A stretch of 64,000 nucleotides of DNA from Halichondria panicea (Eukaryota > Porifera > Demospongiae > Suberitida > Halichondriidae), in assembly GCF_963675165.1 (NCBI RefSeq), contig NC_087377.1, forward strand, positions 4,402,042-4,466,041, given 5' to 3'. Positions 1 through 11,958 of the stretch are shown here, piece by piece; position 1 is the stretch's first letter; every line of letters begins with the position of its first letter. The notes below the pieces were generated by a model. That model saw only the letters and a program-made list of their open reading frames with translations, did no database searches and had not been told where the DNA came from. A program made the translations under genes and the position numbers.

Positions 1-111
1 TCTAAGTAACAATTATATGCATGTATATCTACTAGGGAAATGATACGTATAATTGTAAGCTGTTATTAAAACATTATGCACACATACCTGTCATCCATTT
101 GGTATACCATT
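1..111. repeat. Left copy of a local duplication (partner 3242-3352)
   Basis: The first ~110 bases recur almost unchanged at 3242-3352, sharing the CTAAGTAACAATTATATGCA start and the CACACATACCTGTCATCCAT block. The right copy lies just after the stop codon of the terminal exon at 3057-3223. By analogy the window probably opens just downstream of a paralogous terminal exon that lies outside it. The duplication is seen; the off-window exon is an inference. Confidence 0.8.
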
Positions 112-1439
112 TACATTTTTTGAGGGCACGGAGAAGTGAAAATTAAACTCCCACACACCAGTATTCACATGCAAAGCTATCAGTGGGTGTGCATGGTTTC
201 CTGGCATTGAAACGCGAATATTAGAACCCACAAAATGTTCGCAAATAGCGAATATTTGCACCAGCAAAAATTTCCCGCGATACGTACGGTATTAGACCCT
301 GATAAATTATGCTTTTTTTCACCCATTATTCTATTCTTTAATTCTTGAAAAATGTGCCTGTTATTCTCATAAAAAATCCGATTATTCTTTGATTATACAT
401 ACAAAATTAAGACGTAGAAATAAACACAACACACATGCAAACTGACTCAAAACATAATTAAACGTGTTATCTAGCTTGCTGAATTGAACTGATCCATACC
501 TAAAAGGGCGGCTGATTCATGAGACTAAATATTCACCTTCAGCCATTTTTTGTCTCATGAACACATCGTTATGCAAAACATAATGTAAGGATCTTTACCA
601 AAAGCCTATACGTATAATTGCTGTTCGTCAATGTGTACATGATAAACGAATGTATATATAAAGGCACTGCATGCATGTGTAATGTGGGATATCATATCTA
701 GTATCACAAAACCCTGGAATGTGTAAGCATAGTGTGCATGAATAACTGTATGGAGGCTGTGCGTGTGCGTGCGTGAGAGAGAGGGATGGTAGCTTTGTAT
801 AGGTATTACAAAACCCGGTACACTAATGGAGATGACATCACTGATAATACACAGCACGAGATGCGGATTGTTGATTGTTCGAGAAAAATATACTAAGGAG
901 TATAATGGTCTAAACCACAACAAGATAAGGTATCTATACGTATAGCTTCAGTCTATACGATCCTAAATCCGTTTGCAAGTGTACTATGTAAACTGTGACA
1001 TTTTGCCACGAAAATTGGCAGCTTGTAAAACAGATAATTATAATACTCAAGCATCCGTATAATAATTATTATAATAGTATAATTATAGTATGATGGGGTA
1101 CATAGCTACATATCGGGCAATTTGACCGAGGATTTCCAAATTATAAAAAGACCAACAATGTGTTATAATTATTAAAGCTACGGAATGTCATTACTATAGT
1201 AGCCACACCCTGACAGGCTAATTTGTTCAATGCCTTCTGCATGTCCAGATATATAATTATGTATACGTTATACTCGCCACATTTTCTACGATACAGATAT
1301 ACACAACAGCTCTATATAATAAGAGCAAGTGCCTGGGGACAAGTACGGAGATATGGGGTCGATAAAATCCATTAAAGATATGATTGGTAAGCACAATTAA
1401 GTCATACTCTAATAATAACATTATCATAAATATATACAG

Positions 1440-1615
1440 GGCAATACGCACGCCCAGTTGCTGTTGCAGTGGTACTGGTTGCAATCAGCCTGGCTGTGGT
1501 CTTCATCTTTTGCAGACAAAATGGTTACCGACAGAATCGTCGACTAAATATACCACCTCACATTGTACAAGCTATTGACGAGGGGGATGGGGGTGTCATG
1601 GTGATAGGTCGATGA
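1440..1615 (+). CDS. Terminal exon of a single-pass membrane protein (partial gene)
   Basis: The exon follows a TATATACAG acceptor and stays open to TGA at 1613-1615. It begins QYARPVAVAVVLVAISL, a strongly hydrophobic stretch of about 20 residues (to VVFIFC), then a basic stop-transfer run (RQNGYRQNRR) and a short tail ending in EGDGGVMVIGR. That is the usual layout of the last exon of a type I membrane protein. The ectodomain exons are not recognisable in the preceding 1.4 kb and are probably upstream of the window. No family can be named from the tail. Membrane-tail exons also occur at 3057 and 41220, so this may belong to a local cluster of such genes. Confidence 0.5.
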
Positions 1616-2445
1616 CGGTATGCCTACGCCCACAACACTCGATTGACACAACGAAACACTGTATACCACCTTAATTTATATATTTATATTACAAAAAGTC
1701 ATCTTATTCATTTGAGTTCTGAATCATTCAGTATCAAATGTGACACTAAAATTATATACCTGCATGTATAATATGTATATCTCTCACTGCTACTGTGTAA
1801 TTATATAATTATGGATATACTACGCGAGTGTGTGTTTAGCAAGGAACTATATGAGCTAGAGTTACCCGATACTTACAGATGTTGTAGATACCTCAGCCTT
1901 TGGGGTTTGAGAACACATACTATAGATACCTCACATGCCCGTGATCTAACTATTACGTAGTGGTTGTTAAAAATGATAATCATTAAGGCTTTCACAATAT
2001 GACCCAGTACATGAAAGGATTGCCAAATATCAAAGTGTCATCACTTCAACCACATTAATTAAAAGAAAACCACGAAAGATCTTCAGATTCACTTCAAAGA
2101 AAACTTGTAAGAGACATGCACACGTATATCACTACTGTGCGTATGCATGAACCTCCAAGACTATCTGCATATCTATCTATGACCTCAAGCTACGACCGCC
2201 GTGACAACATTATCAGATTCGTATACAAAGTGTCTCTATTCAGTTTCAATGAATGAAAACACATACTTATAGTGTATACCCACAAACAGATTACATACAT
2301 GACTCGATCTGTAGCCAATGCGTTGTGTATATAGAAAAGATTCTAGTCACTATAATTAATATTATACTCAATGTTGGATGATGCAGATCGAGGACATTAA
2401 CACAAAATACTTCCTATTTCAGGTTTATACTCAGAAAAAGAGCTT

Positions 2446-2676
2446 AACACACACGTACACACGTGCACACACACACACACACACACGCACACACGCACGC
2501 ACACACACACACACGCACGCACACACACACACATGCACACACACAAACACACACACAAGCACACAACGCACGCACGCACACACACACACACACGCACACA
2601 CATATGCACGCACACACACATGCACACACACACACACGCACACACGCACGCACACACACACAAACACACACACGCA

Positions 2677-2708
<32 letters not shown>

Positions 2709-2776
2709 CACACACACGCACACACACATACACACACACACACGCACGCACGCACGCACACACACACACACGCACG

Positions 2777-2822
<46 letters not shown>
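2446..2822. repeat. Long imperfect AC/ACGC dinucleotide microsatellite
   Basis: About 375 bp of (AC)n with scattered GCAC variants, ending in a pure run of about 40 bp. It makes long open frames of His/Thr on one strand and Cys/Val on the other, none of which is a gene. It lies between the two terminal membrane-protein exons. Confidence 0.97.
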
Positions 2823-2825
<3 letters not shown>

Positions 2826-3056
2826 GGTCAATTATATGGACTGTGTTCTGCTGCTGGCAATTACGATCTGTGCTTGTACGTACGAACTAGCGAAACGTAC
2901 ACACATAAGTTTGTTTTCTTCTAATAATTATTATGAAACCTATATAGAAAGCAGATACTTTTATGTACACGGGAGGCAGTTTTATTACGGACATTTAGGT
3001 AGACAACAATATTTTCTTGCACAGCAATATAACTGTATTTTCCTAAATATTTGCAG

Positions 3057-3223
3057 CATTTGCAACGCTCTTTCTGTATATCTTGTACAAAGTGTTGACT
3101 GATAACAACTGCACATTCCCCCTGTGTCCATGCTACCAACCTCCCGATGACAATCATGATGATGACCCTAACACGGCCTACCAAAGAGGGCCTTACAGTC
3201 AAGCTAAAGAGAAGCCTGACTAA
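3057..3223 (+). CDS. Terminal exon of a second membrane protein (partial gene)
   Basis: After a TATTTGCAG acceptor the frame reads FATLFLYILYKVL, the end of a transmembrane helix, then a cytoplasmic tail rich in Cys, Pro and Asp (CTFPLCPCYQPP, DDNHDDDPN) ending AYQRGPYSQAKEKPD and TAA. The tail holds two tyrosines in polar context. The helix is incomplete, so an upstream exon must carry the rest; I could not place it between 2822 and 3056. The 3' flank is duplicated at the start of the window, which suggests a tandem paralogue. Confidence 0.45.
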
Positions 3224-3241
3224 ATGCAAAGGCAAAACTGC

Positions 3242-3352
3242 TCTAAGTAACAATTATATGCATGTATATCTACTAGGGAAATGATACGTGTAATTGTAAG
3301 CTGCTAAAGGATAGAAGTACATTGTGCACACATACCTGTCATCCATTTGGTG
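3242..3352. repeat. Right copy of the local duplication (partner 1-111)
   Basis: Near-identical to the first 110 bases of the window, with a few substitutions and a small insertion. It begins about 20 bases after the TAA of the exon at 3057-3223, so it is the 3' flank of that gene. A tandem gene duplication of about 3.2 kb would explain the pair. Confidence 0.8.
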
Positions 3353-4900
3353 TGATATACAGTAAGCTATTAAGCACATTCTTGAATATTGTAAATCACA
3401 ATCAATACTTCCTGATATACATATACATGCAGCCATGTATGCACTCTATGATCAATTCCTTTGTGGTCAACTTGTGTTGGTGCATACATGTTATACCTTA
3501 TTACGTAATATTTACTACAATTTAAACCATAATTTGCTGCTGTCAAGTTGTACTTTTGGACTCTAGCATTTATTGTTAACACATGTAACATTTCCTCTCT
3601 TTGTTCATGTGAGCCCCACCCAGGGCCTCCATCACTGTATTTTGTGCTCCTGCAGCCATTTGTACTCACTTTGCTCTCTATCTTATAAGAATTGTTGGCA
3701 CAGCAATAGTGAAGTCAATTTGCACGAATGCTTGCTATAGTTGAGCTACAGTATTTCAATTGCATATAGCGGAATAGAACCTATTTCTATTTAGATCTAG
3801 CCTGTCTAGTATCACTTAGCTAACTATTTGTCTATCCGAGAAAGGGCTCAAACAACTTGTATACTACATTCCCATGCATTAATTCACTTCCTATATATAC
3901 GTACTGTTCACTTAATTGAATGAACTACTGTATAAAGTGGGTATAATTAATTTTAGTATAAAAGTCTGCCTAATTAAATATTTCGTATTGTACAGCTCGG
4001 CATAGTGACGTTGAACGTAGTGCGGTAGAATAATTTCGTAGTTTTAATTTTCGTATTATGCTCTCACAATAATTAATAATTATATACAAATACAGTATAG
4101 AATCTCGCTATTCCGGCTGTCTGAAGTATATGGCCACCTCGTTATATACCTGCCATTTGGTTTGGCACGGAATGCTATATGTTTACTGCACAAAACTCAT
4201 GCACCCTGCATGAAATGCGGCACTCGCTATTCCGTATACTGGCCAGTGCTGGCTGCCCCAAAACAAAGTTTTCAGTATAATTATTACGGCCGGATATGTG
4301 TGGTTTGGCAAATTAATAATAATTATTGGATAGAGAGCAGAATGAATCATTATCTATATAGTTATTCCTTCATTACCCTCGAGGCAGAACCGTGATTAGA
4401 TTCGAGGTAAGGTCGTCTTTTTAGCCGCGGCTATTAATTTTTATGAAATACAGCCACCTTGATATTCCAGCCAAGTTGCACTGTCCCAAGGGTGACCAGA
4501 TTAACGAGAGTCTACTGTATAATTATGAAAATAACCCGCTATACGGTAGATACATGCTTTTTGTGGGTATATGTACCTCCTCTGGTCAGTCATGTGTATC
4601 ACCGTATGCACACAGTTGAATTTTAGATTATTCAGAGAGCTGACTAATCAGCAACATCATTAATTATTGATACCCACCTTTCAGTATAAATAGTCACAAG
4701 TGGGTCTGTCCGTCGTAACACTTGCTGTGCACAGATATAGCTATATATATATAGAAGGTTTAGTTTTTCTTGCATGCTTCTATTAAAGCCATGCACCCTG
4801 AAACTGAATGCAACAAACTAACAATGTGGTTGATAAAAAATCCATTTAAGGGTATAATTTATTATTATGCGAGTATACCGTACATACATGATAGCTGGAC
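3353..4900. other. Intergenic stretch, no gene seen
   Basis: AT-rich sequence with stop codons in all frames. Around 4100-4530 it carries a degenerate dispersed-repeat motif (AATCTCGCTATTCCGGCTGT, later AACGAGAGTCTACTGTA) of the non-coding type common in the window. Nothing else was recognised. Confidence 0.5.
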
Positions 4901-4901
4901 A

Positions 4902-4945
4902 GTTAGAAATCCGGTGCAAGCTCAGAATGAAAGCGGGGGGAATAG
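4902..4945 (+). pseudogene. Relic of a membrane-protein tail, cut by a MITE
   Basis: The frame VRNPVQAQNESGGNS matches the tail frame at about 41340 (SKPVQAQDESGGTQ) in protein and DNA. It stops immediately before the palindromic MITE at 4954. Only about 15 codons remain, so this is a fragment rather than a gene. Confidence 0.4.
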
Positions 4946-4953
4946 CTAATAGT

Positions 4954-5051
4954 TAGCCTCGATCCCAGGCCGAGTTTTCGCTTTTATAACGGTTAGGCGA
5001 ACTAGTTGTTCGCCTAACCGTTATAAAAGCGAAAACTCGGCCTGGGATCAA
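4954..5051. mobile_element. Palindromic MULE-like MITE, copy 1
   Basis: A near-perfect hairpin with arms of about 45 bp. The left end reads TAGCCTCGATCCCAGGCC and the right arm ends GGCCTGGGATCAA. It is flanked by the 9-bp direct repeat GCTAATAGT (4945-4953 and 5052-5060), a target-site duplication of the length typical of Mutator-like elements. It has no coding capacity. Its inner TTTTCGCTTTTATAAC sequence recurs at 47320. Confidence 0.8.
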
Positions 5052-5059
5052 GCTAATAG

Positions 5060-6255
5060 TCTGAAATTAAAAATAAATTATTTATACACATTTGTATAAA
5101 AAGTTGAGAATATCGAAAATTAAAACTAAATTTGGTGGGAACAAATGGACACACGATACTCATTGTGAGGGGAGAAAGAGAAGATATTAGAGACATTAAT
5201 TCGATTTGCTGCAAAACGCAACCGATATGACTTCCCCTATATGGTACACAATAGTACCAATTGAATCAGTTTGATCAATTTAAAGCTAAGTTCCAAGTTC
5301 AACTTGACAACAATTCATTGTTGTCGAAACTAAAACATTATTATTTCCACCATTGTTTTTACTGTAAATAGCTTTCTTTGTATAAAATTATGTATAATAC
5401 ACTACTCAATCATAATAATTACTTGTTTCACAGAATTAAAGTGTGTTTATAACTGCATGGAACAAAGCATATTTCCCAGCTCTCATTGCAGTGAAGTATA
5501 GTGGCAGCACCATGAAACGTTTGTCCGAACTCCAGAAAGTTAGAGTATACCTCTCCTGCTCTTACTGTATACAATAATACATGCATGGTAATCTAGTTTG
5601 AAGTGCTCTAAGGCACAGCTTAGGTATTAGGAAGTGGAACACACAGTATCTTTTTTTGTCTTGTGTGATCGGAAGAGATAGCATTGAAAGACTTGGGAAC
5701 CGGCAGACCAGAGAGTACTGAGTACTGACACCCCCTTTGGAGCTCACTTCCTCATCACTTTGCATAAGTAGCTCATTACTAGCCTATGTCTAAGTGTATC
5801 TGGTGTCTCCTCAAGAGCACAGCTTGCCATAATACTGCTATAAAATCATCACTGGCATTTTGAGTGCACACACCCCTTTATGCTCATTACGCGCCCCTCT
5901 CAGAGTAGGTTGGACACGATCACGTGCACCACTTTTTTGCTGAGCTGGCACAGAAATTGACAAGGATTTTCTATGAACTTCTAGCTAGCTGGTGTTGGAC
6001 GATCATTGGAGACTGAAGGCAACATTTATGTATCTCTCTGGCTACTTTGAATATAAAGTATTCATTAACCAACCCGATCCCTAGCGATCCCCTCTATTCT
6101 GGCGAGTTATCAGTGCATACAGTGTTTACTAGATTCTTGCCAGCCAGTACAATGCAAGCTGCATACAGCACCGCTGAACTATACTCTACCCTATAGTCTA
6201 GCTAATCTTGGTCCAGCCAAACAACAGACACAGCTAGTCCGGTGTTACAAGTCAG
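5060..6255. other. Intergenic stretch, no gene seen
   Basis: AT-rich non-coding sequence. A minus-strand open frame of 67 codons at 5562-5765 has no recognisable domain or splice context and is not called. No RNA gene was recognised. Confidence 0.4.
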
Positions 6256-6705
6256 CAAAGCAAGAGTTAGACTGGGGGCCAGACCTAATAGCTCGGGGGC
6301 AAAATCAAGAGAGCTAGGATTAGGTCTGGAGACTCTTGCAGCATTTCCGTTAGCCTCCTTCACAAGGCCTCTCTTCGAGGAAGAGCGGCCTGGGATCGAG
6401 GCTACATTTCCGTGTGCTCTAGCGGAATGTGGCCAGAGCCAATGAAATGCATATCCTATGTCATGTAATGTTTAACTTGAAATGCGAGTATTGCCTCTGT
6501 GGAATTTAGATTACAGCCAATGGAATTTAGATACAGCCGAGAGTATTGCTACATCTACTCCTTCTTTATAACCTCCAATATCACAATCTCCTCCCTATTG
6601 ACATTCCAAGAGCACATGGAAGTGCTGCAAGAGTCTCCAGACCTCTTTCTCTCTTCCCCCTCCCCCATCTGAGAAAAAGATCTGGCCCCCAGACTAAGCA
6701 AGAGT
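6256..6705. repeat. Inverted-repeat element interrupted by a small MITE
   Basis: The segments GGTCTGGAGACTCTTGCAGC (6323) and its complement near 6625-6645 face each other, as do GACTGGGGGCCAGA (about 6271) and TCTGGCCCCCAGAC (about 6682). This gives a foldback of about 440 bp. The MITE at 6351-6404 sits inside the left part. A 67-codon open frame here is incidental. Confidence 0.6.
6351..6404. mobile_element. MULE-like micro-MITE, copy 2 (54 bp)
   Basis: The left end is TAGCCTCCTTCAC and the right end GGCCTGGGATCGAGGCTA. Perfect 9-bp duplications of CATTTCCGT flank it (6342-6350 and 6405-6413). At 54 bp it is among the smallest elements in the window, and the clean duplication makes the insertion call strong. 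Confidence 0.85.
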
Positions 6706-6889
6706 ATCCATAACTTTTTTATTACAGTTATTCGGTATCTATGGTAACGTGAGCAGAGACCTTAGGAATGTCACATGATTGATGACGTGTGGCCAACCTC
6801 CTCTGCGCCCCAGCAAATTTACTGCACAAAACATAAGCTCACGTGATGATTCATTAGTGACCTTTTGACCCTCTACACCCTCCTCTGGA

Positions 6890-7290
6890 TTGGAGTTATG
6901 CTCTCGTCTGATTTCTTGTTTCCACGTTTTTTTGGTGGCTCCTCCCCTGGCCAATCCTAGCCACATTGCAAATGTTTTTCTAGTCGGATTCCCTTTCTTT
7001 TGCAGTACAAAAGTACAAATTTACGTATCATGACATGCATAAGTGGAACGTCAGAAGGCAGTACAGAAGTTCAAGAAGGGAAGACAGGACTAATCAGGTA
7101 TCTTCTCGAATATATCCGGACCATTAAATAGTAATGAGTAATAATTATAATGCTTGATATAATTATGTTGAATTTATGAATCAGTATTAAATGGCAGCCA
7201 TTTTAATAGCATGATATCTAGCCAGTGCATATAGCATACCGAAAGGGAGCTAGAGCTGAACACAGTGTGAAGAAAAGCAACACCTCAGGC
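6890..7290. repeat. Dispersed repeat, partner at 61925-62900
   Basis: The block GGATTGGAGTTATGCTCTCG to TCCCTTTCTTTTGCAGTAC recurs at 62338-62465, and inverted near 61930-62020. The GTTCAAGAAGGGAAGACAGG and AGCATACCGAAAGGGAGCTA parts recur at about 62710-62880. No coding potential was seen. Confidence 0.6.
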
Positions 7291-7639
7291 TCTGGAAAAG
7301 CACTGCACTGATTTTAGAAAACAAAATTTTTTTTTTCGTATACCTTACCCAAACGAGTGGATGAAGTAAGTACAAAATGAGTAGAGAGTTATACATGAAA
7401 CACAAGTTAGTAAATCTAAGTAACTTAACAAAAATAATATGGGTAAAGTTTGTACAAACAAGTAGAAGAGTTAGTAAATCTAGGTATGCCCATCCAGCAC
7501 AAGTGATAGAGTGGGAGACCTGTGAATGAGCATGGTAGTGTTACCTCGCCAAAGAGCTATACAAAGAGGTGTTTAGTGGTGACTATGTCACGGTCGGCGC
7601 CTGAACGAAGACAAATTGAACGGCGGATGGTTGAGGCGA

Positions 7640-9590
7640 AGTCCTTAGCTAAGCCTCCAAGCCACTAGAGGAAGGAAAGTCAAACCCACACTAGACTGAG
7701 CAGCGTTAAAAACAACGTCACGGATGGCGTTGTGACGGCTGATACGGTTGCTGTTGCCCCCACATCCCACCTGGTGATCACCAAGGGAGTCAGCAACACC
7801 ATGACACTCAGGGCAGGTGAACTGGTCATTGTGCAGCAGGACATGAGCGGAACTCACGATCTTGGTGGTGAAGTTCAAGTGAGGGAGAGGGGATTACATT
7901 TAGCCAGTCGTGAGCATGAGGGAGTCCAGTGGAGAGGGCCAGTGCTCGTGACCTAGTGATGGTGGCTGATTCTAACAGGCTCTTCAGCACGGATTCATCA
8001 ATGGCAGCAGAAAGGGCTTCCTGTCTGAGGGGAATATCGATATCGATCTGCCAGTCAGGACGAGCAGAGGAGGAGGCAATGGCTGACACTGTTTCATATA
8101 AGAAGATCGAGGGGGGAGGAGAGCGGCCTAGAAGTCCTTCAACCAAGGGAGCTGAGCAGAGAGATGAGTCCAAGTGTATGCAGCAGGAGCATGAGGTGGG
8201 GCGCTACGCAGCCCAAGCCCTCCTTTACTACAAGGGAGGGATGCCTTCTGCCACGACCAGTCCGATAAAGGGAACAATGGAACAGTCAAAATCATGAGCA
8301 GTATAGTGCCAACGGCGACCCGGGGGGGGCAGGCCCGGAGCCTAGGACTGAGACAACTTTGGGAAGTGCAAGGCATGAGCGAAGCAGAGTGGTTTGTGCT
8401 TGGGAGTCTTCAAGGGTGTGGAGAAGGTTGTTTGATCTTGTCTACACGAGTTTGAAATGAAGCCTCACAAAAATCAGGGGGTCCGACTGGGCAACCGAGG
8501 AGCGAGAAGCCTTCACGGACTATGGGGATAGCCGAAGGAAGGCAAAACCAAGGGGGCCTAAAGGATCCCCTTGTTGAACTCCGCTGCAGCTGAGTAGGGA
8601 GTGGCTTCCCAGCAAAAGGTTGGGATGGTTGGAGTAGCAACCATCCCAACCCATGCAGGGGGAGAGAGAGGGAATGTGCTTTCGGAACTCCTGAAAACAT
8701 GCTTCCCCGATCGATGGCATTAGTAAAATCGACAAGGAGAGTCCAGCACCTGTCACTGGGGCTTGAGGAGAAGTGGCTGGATACTGCGTGGATGATTGCT
8801 TCGCAGCCCCCTTTTGCGCCAACGCCCAGCTAGTTTGGGAGAAAGTGGGGAAGAGCAGTGGGTCGGGTCGAGAATTCGAGGCATTTCGAAGTGAGCCAAC
8901 GAAGAGACACCGATGGCAATCGGGCGCAGGCCTCTACACTTCTTCCTAATAGTAATCAGAGTTGCCCCACAGAGGTGAGGTATAATGGTGGGTGGCAGGT
9001 TTACCATGCTAGTTAGAGAGAAGAGCAGCCTATATTCGTTTGATCGGGTGACGGGCAAAGGACAGCCTCACGGAGGTGGCTAGGGCGGAGATCAGAGAGA
9101 AATCCAGGGGGAAATCTTTTTGAGACAGTTGACTCAATTAATTTGATTGGTGATGAGGTAGGGCCAGGGGGAACTGGGGGTGCTTGCTTAGCATGTCTTT
9201 CAGGACCATTTTGTCAGCTGGGGCCGCTCCCGCTTTTCTGTATATTGGCCGTTCTGAGTGGCATGTATATATAAGGCCCTTTTGGCATTTTGTTTATGGA
9301 GGTTCGTCGGATGTTTGTGATGAGAGGCTTGAGCTTGACTACTCTCCACTGCGTCAGTCCAGAGGCCTAGGCAGTCGCCATCCTCCCAACGTTTGAGGCG
9401 AGACTTTACTAGCTTAAGGATTTTTCTCCAGCGGAGGCGATGGCCAGAAGCAGGGCTTGCTAGGACACACTTGGCTAGCATAAGCAATTTCAGCCAGAGA
9501 GTAGAGTCAGTTGGGTTGGCGACAGTGGATGAGAGAGAGGTATATATACTCAGAGAGGAGTCTCGGGCGTCGTTGGGGACATGATGGAGA
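7640..9590 (-). pseudogene. Degenerate non-LTR retrotransposon (R2-like, restriction-like endonuclease type)
   Basis: Pieces of one minus-strand protein appear in order, in shifting frames. The first is an N-terminal segment (9200-9487) with RLKRWEDGDCLGLW. Next come reverse-transcriptase segments with GLRPIAIGVSSL (about 8940) and the RT box GVQQGDPLGPL (about 8580). The C-terminal part carries a zinc-knuckle-like motif, CPECHGVADSLGDHQVGCGG then NSNRISRHNAIRD (about 7715-7812), typical of non-LTR elements with a restriction-like endonuclease. Frameshifts and stops separate the pieces and no FADD box was found, so the copy is dead. The segment just upstream of its 5' end (9573 onward) recurs at 12328. 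Order and motifs are seen; the clade is an inference. Confidence 0.7.
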
Positions 9591-10200
9591 GTGGGAATGT
9601 GGGTACTGAGGACTAAATCCAGAGATTGGAGGTTGGGGGGCTGGCGTTATTGAGAATCAGGAAAAGAGCCCAGTGTGTGAGATCTGATGGGATCAGGGAT
9701 TGAGTTTAGGGGAGGTCCAGAGGAAACGACGATGTGCCTTGAGCTAGAGTATTATGGCATCTCCCAGCCTCACAATGAGAGCGTGGGGAGCCAGATCTGA
9801 CACAGGCACATCTCAGACACACATCTCAGACACTTAGCAGAACCATTGCACCGGCAACAACGACGCAGTGGGGCGGTGGCCAAAGGTTGAGAGGCCATAA
9901 GAGGGGGCAGCTGGCCGGTCACAAATGGAGGTCGAGCACGAGCACAAGAGACAAAACAAAAACTAACCACTGAGCTAAACTACCAACTATAAACTATTAC
10001 TACCAACTAAACTACTACTACCAATCAAATCACATGGGAGTGATCGCCATATATTATCACACAACTACAACTGCACTAAATCTACACTACTACCAACTAA
10101 ACACCTTCTTACTCTTTGCATAAGAAAATTGCTATAACGGTGGGACTAATAGTGGCATAGAGCCTAGCATCAAGCATAATTGAGGGCACTTTTATAGCTT
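9573..10200. repeat. Repeat unit adjoining the non-LTR relic (partner 12328-12770)
   Basis: GTTGGGGACATGATGGAGAG and what follows, and the later block ACACCTTCTTACTCTTTGCA to GGCATAGAGCCTAGC, are repeated in the same order and orientation at 12328-12750. The second copy lacks about 230 bp from the middle. The pair brackets the nested elements at 10307-11958. Confidence 0.75.
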
Positions 10201-10306
10201 GTTGCCCAGTGAGTGCATGGCCAGTGCTCAGTATATGGCATGTTGCATCACTACCATGCCATGGCAACCATATATTGCACATATATGCACTGCACTGTGT
10301 GTAAAT

Positions 10307-11958
10307 TATGGGGTGCCATTTGTCTAAAATTGACATAAAATTATATTCAAAACACTTACAAACATAAGTATGTCACCTATGTATAAGTACGACACTTATA
10401 TATTATAAGAGGATGACTTATACATAAGTACATGACCTATACATAAGAGTGTGACTTATGTATAAGTACCTCACCTATATAAGAGGGGGACTTATACATA
10501 AGTCAGAGCCAGAGGAAGCAAATATGAAGTGGTCAGGCCGGACCCATAAAGGGGGGTCCAGGGTCCTCCCCCGGGAAATTTTTTTGAATGGTGCTTGCTG
10601 GTGCATTCTGGTGCATTTTGAGTAATATTTAATGAATTTTAAAATTGACATTTTAATTGAGACAATCACAAAAATTAATATTGGTACAGGTATATCTAAA
10701 ACTTTCCTGAGACGGTGAATGATACCTTAAGGAAGGAAATGTTCTTCTGGTTTGGAGAAGCACCAATGTGAGGACACTGAAAGGAACTCGATTGCAGTTT
10801 GGAGAGAGACATTTTCTTCTGGCTTGCTAGATCTGACACTAGATAGTCTGATCCTGCGGTACTACTAGTCTATTACAGTATCTAGCATTACCGGCACCGT
10901 TGAGTAACGATTATTACCAAACTGATTAATTTTTCATTTTTAATGTTAACGACTGTTACCAAATAAATAAGTGAACGTGAGAAAAGTGGTCAGGTTTCGG
11001 CCTGACCAACCTGAGCGGTTCCGCCGGCCCTGAGTCATAAGTACATCACCTATATATAAGAGGGTGACTTATACATAAGTACATCACCTATATAATTAGA
11101 GGGTGACTTATGCATAAGTACATCACCTGTATATGCTATTATAATTTTTACGTACTGATAAACAAGTGGCATTTTTAAATGCGGGAGAAGGTGTTGTAGA
11201 ATTTTACTAATGCGAGCAGAAAGCAATCCAGGCCTGATTCGAGGCAAAGAAAATATCGCGTGATTTACATGTTGCACATGTGCGTAACTTTGAGCTATCA
11301 GCAGGGGAGGTACGACAGGCGTGGTGCAGCTCAAGCAATTAGCCTTTGATTGAGCAATAATTATCCGCCCACGTTGTATGTTTTTGCTGAGTGTAATCAG
11401 AGACTAATTACTTGAGCTGCACTGCGCCTCTCGGACCTCCTCAGTCTATATAGCTATAGCTAGAGAAGGATCGCCAGGATCAAGAGGTCTTAATCATAAA
11501 GCTGCTTCCGGAGGACTTTACACTCAGCTAGCTCCACGTGAAAAGCCCTCCTTGGCTTTTTGATCCTGACGATCCTCCTCTAGCTAGCTACGTACATATA
11601 TACGTACAGCAATGAGTACGAGTAGTAATAGCGTTACTATCATCATGAGCACTCTATCAAACGCACTAGCGGTTCAAATACAGCCAGCTAGGCTGCTAGC
11701 CAGTGTTGTCAGTCACCATGGAAACAGTGGGGCGATGCAATATAATAATATATATAGGTTATGTATACTTATACATAAGTCCCCCTCTTATAATATTTTT
11801 TATATAGGTGATGTACTTATACATAAGTCACCCTCTTATAATTATGTATAAGTGGCGTACTTATACATAGGACTAAGGTGGCATACTTATAATTTATAAG
11901 TGAAAAATAATAGTTAGAACATAATTTTATGTGAATTTTAGACAAACGGCACCCCATA
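10307..11958. mobile_element. Inverted-repeat element with CTTATACATAAGT repeats, host of nested insertions
   Basis: The left end TATGGGGTGCCATTTGTCTA is mirrored by TTAGACAAACGGCACCCCATA at the right end. The six bases GTAAAT stand on both sides (10301-10306 and 11959-11964), a possible target duplication. Both arms continue into repeats of (A)CTTATACATAAGT alternating with CACCTATATAAGAGGG. The interior carries a second insertion (10504-11032) and a palindrome (about 11455-11590) with AGGATCGCCAGGATCAA facing TTGATCCTGACGATCCT. No gene was recognised inside. Confidence 0.65.
10504..11032. mobile_element. CAG...CTG-ended insertion inside the CTTATACATAAGT array
   Basis: The sequence interrupts the repeat array between CATAAGT and AGTCATAAGT. 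Its ends are CAGAGCCAGAGGAAGC and, inverted, CAGGGCCGGCGGAACCGC, an imperfect match. GTGGTCAGGCCGG near the left end and GTGGTCAGGTTTCGGCC near the right also resemble each other. The CAG...CTG ends recall the hAT-like group at 23558, 41552 and 55587, but no clean 5-bp duplication is visible. Confidence 0.5.

Noticed and set aside
2378-3102. Overlapping open frames of His/Thr and Cys/Val repeats on both strands
   Set aside because: They are translations of the AC microsatellite; length comes from the absence of stops in the dinucleotide repeat.
6242-6445. Plus-strand 67-codon frame
   Set aside because: It spans an inverted-repeat element and a MITE insertion with its target duplication, so the frame is incidental.
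7732-8297. Plus-strand frames of 74 and 122 codons
   Set aside because: They are antisense shadows of the minus-strand non-LTR retrotransposon relic.
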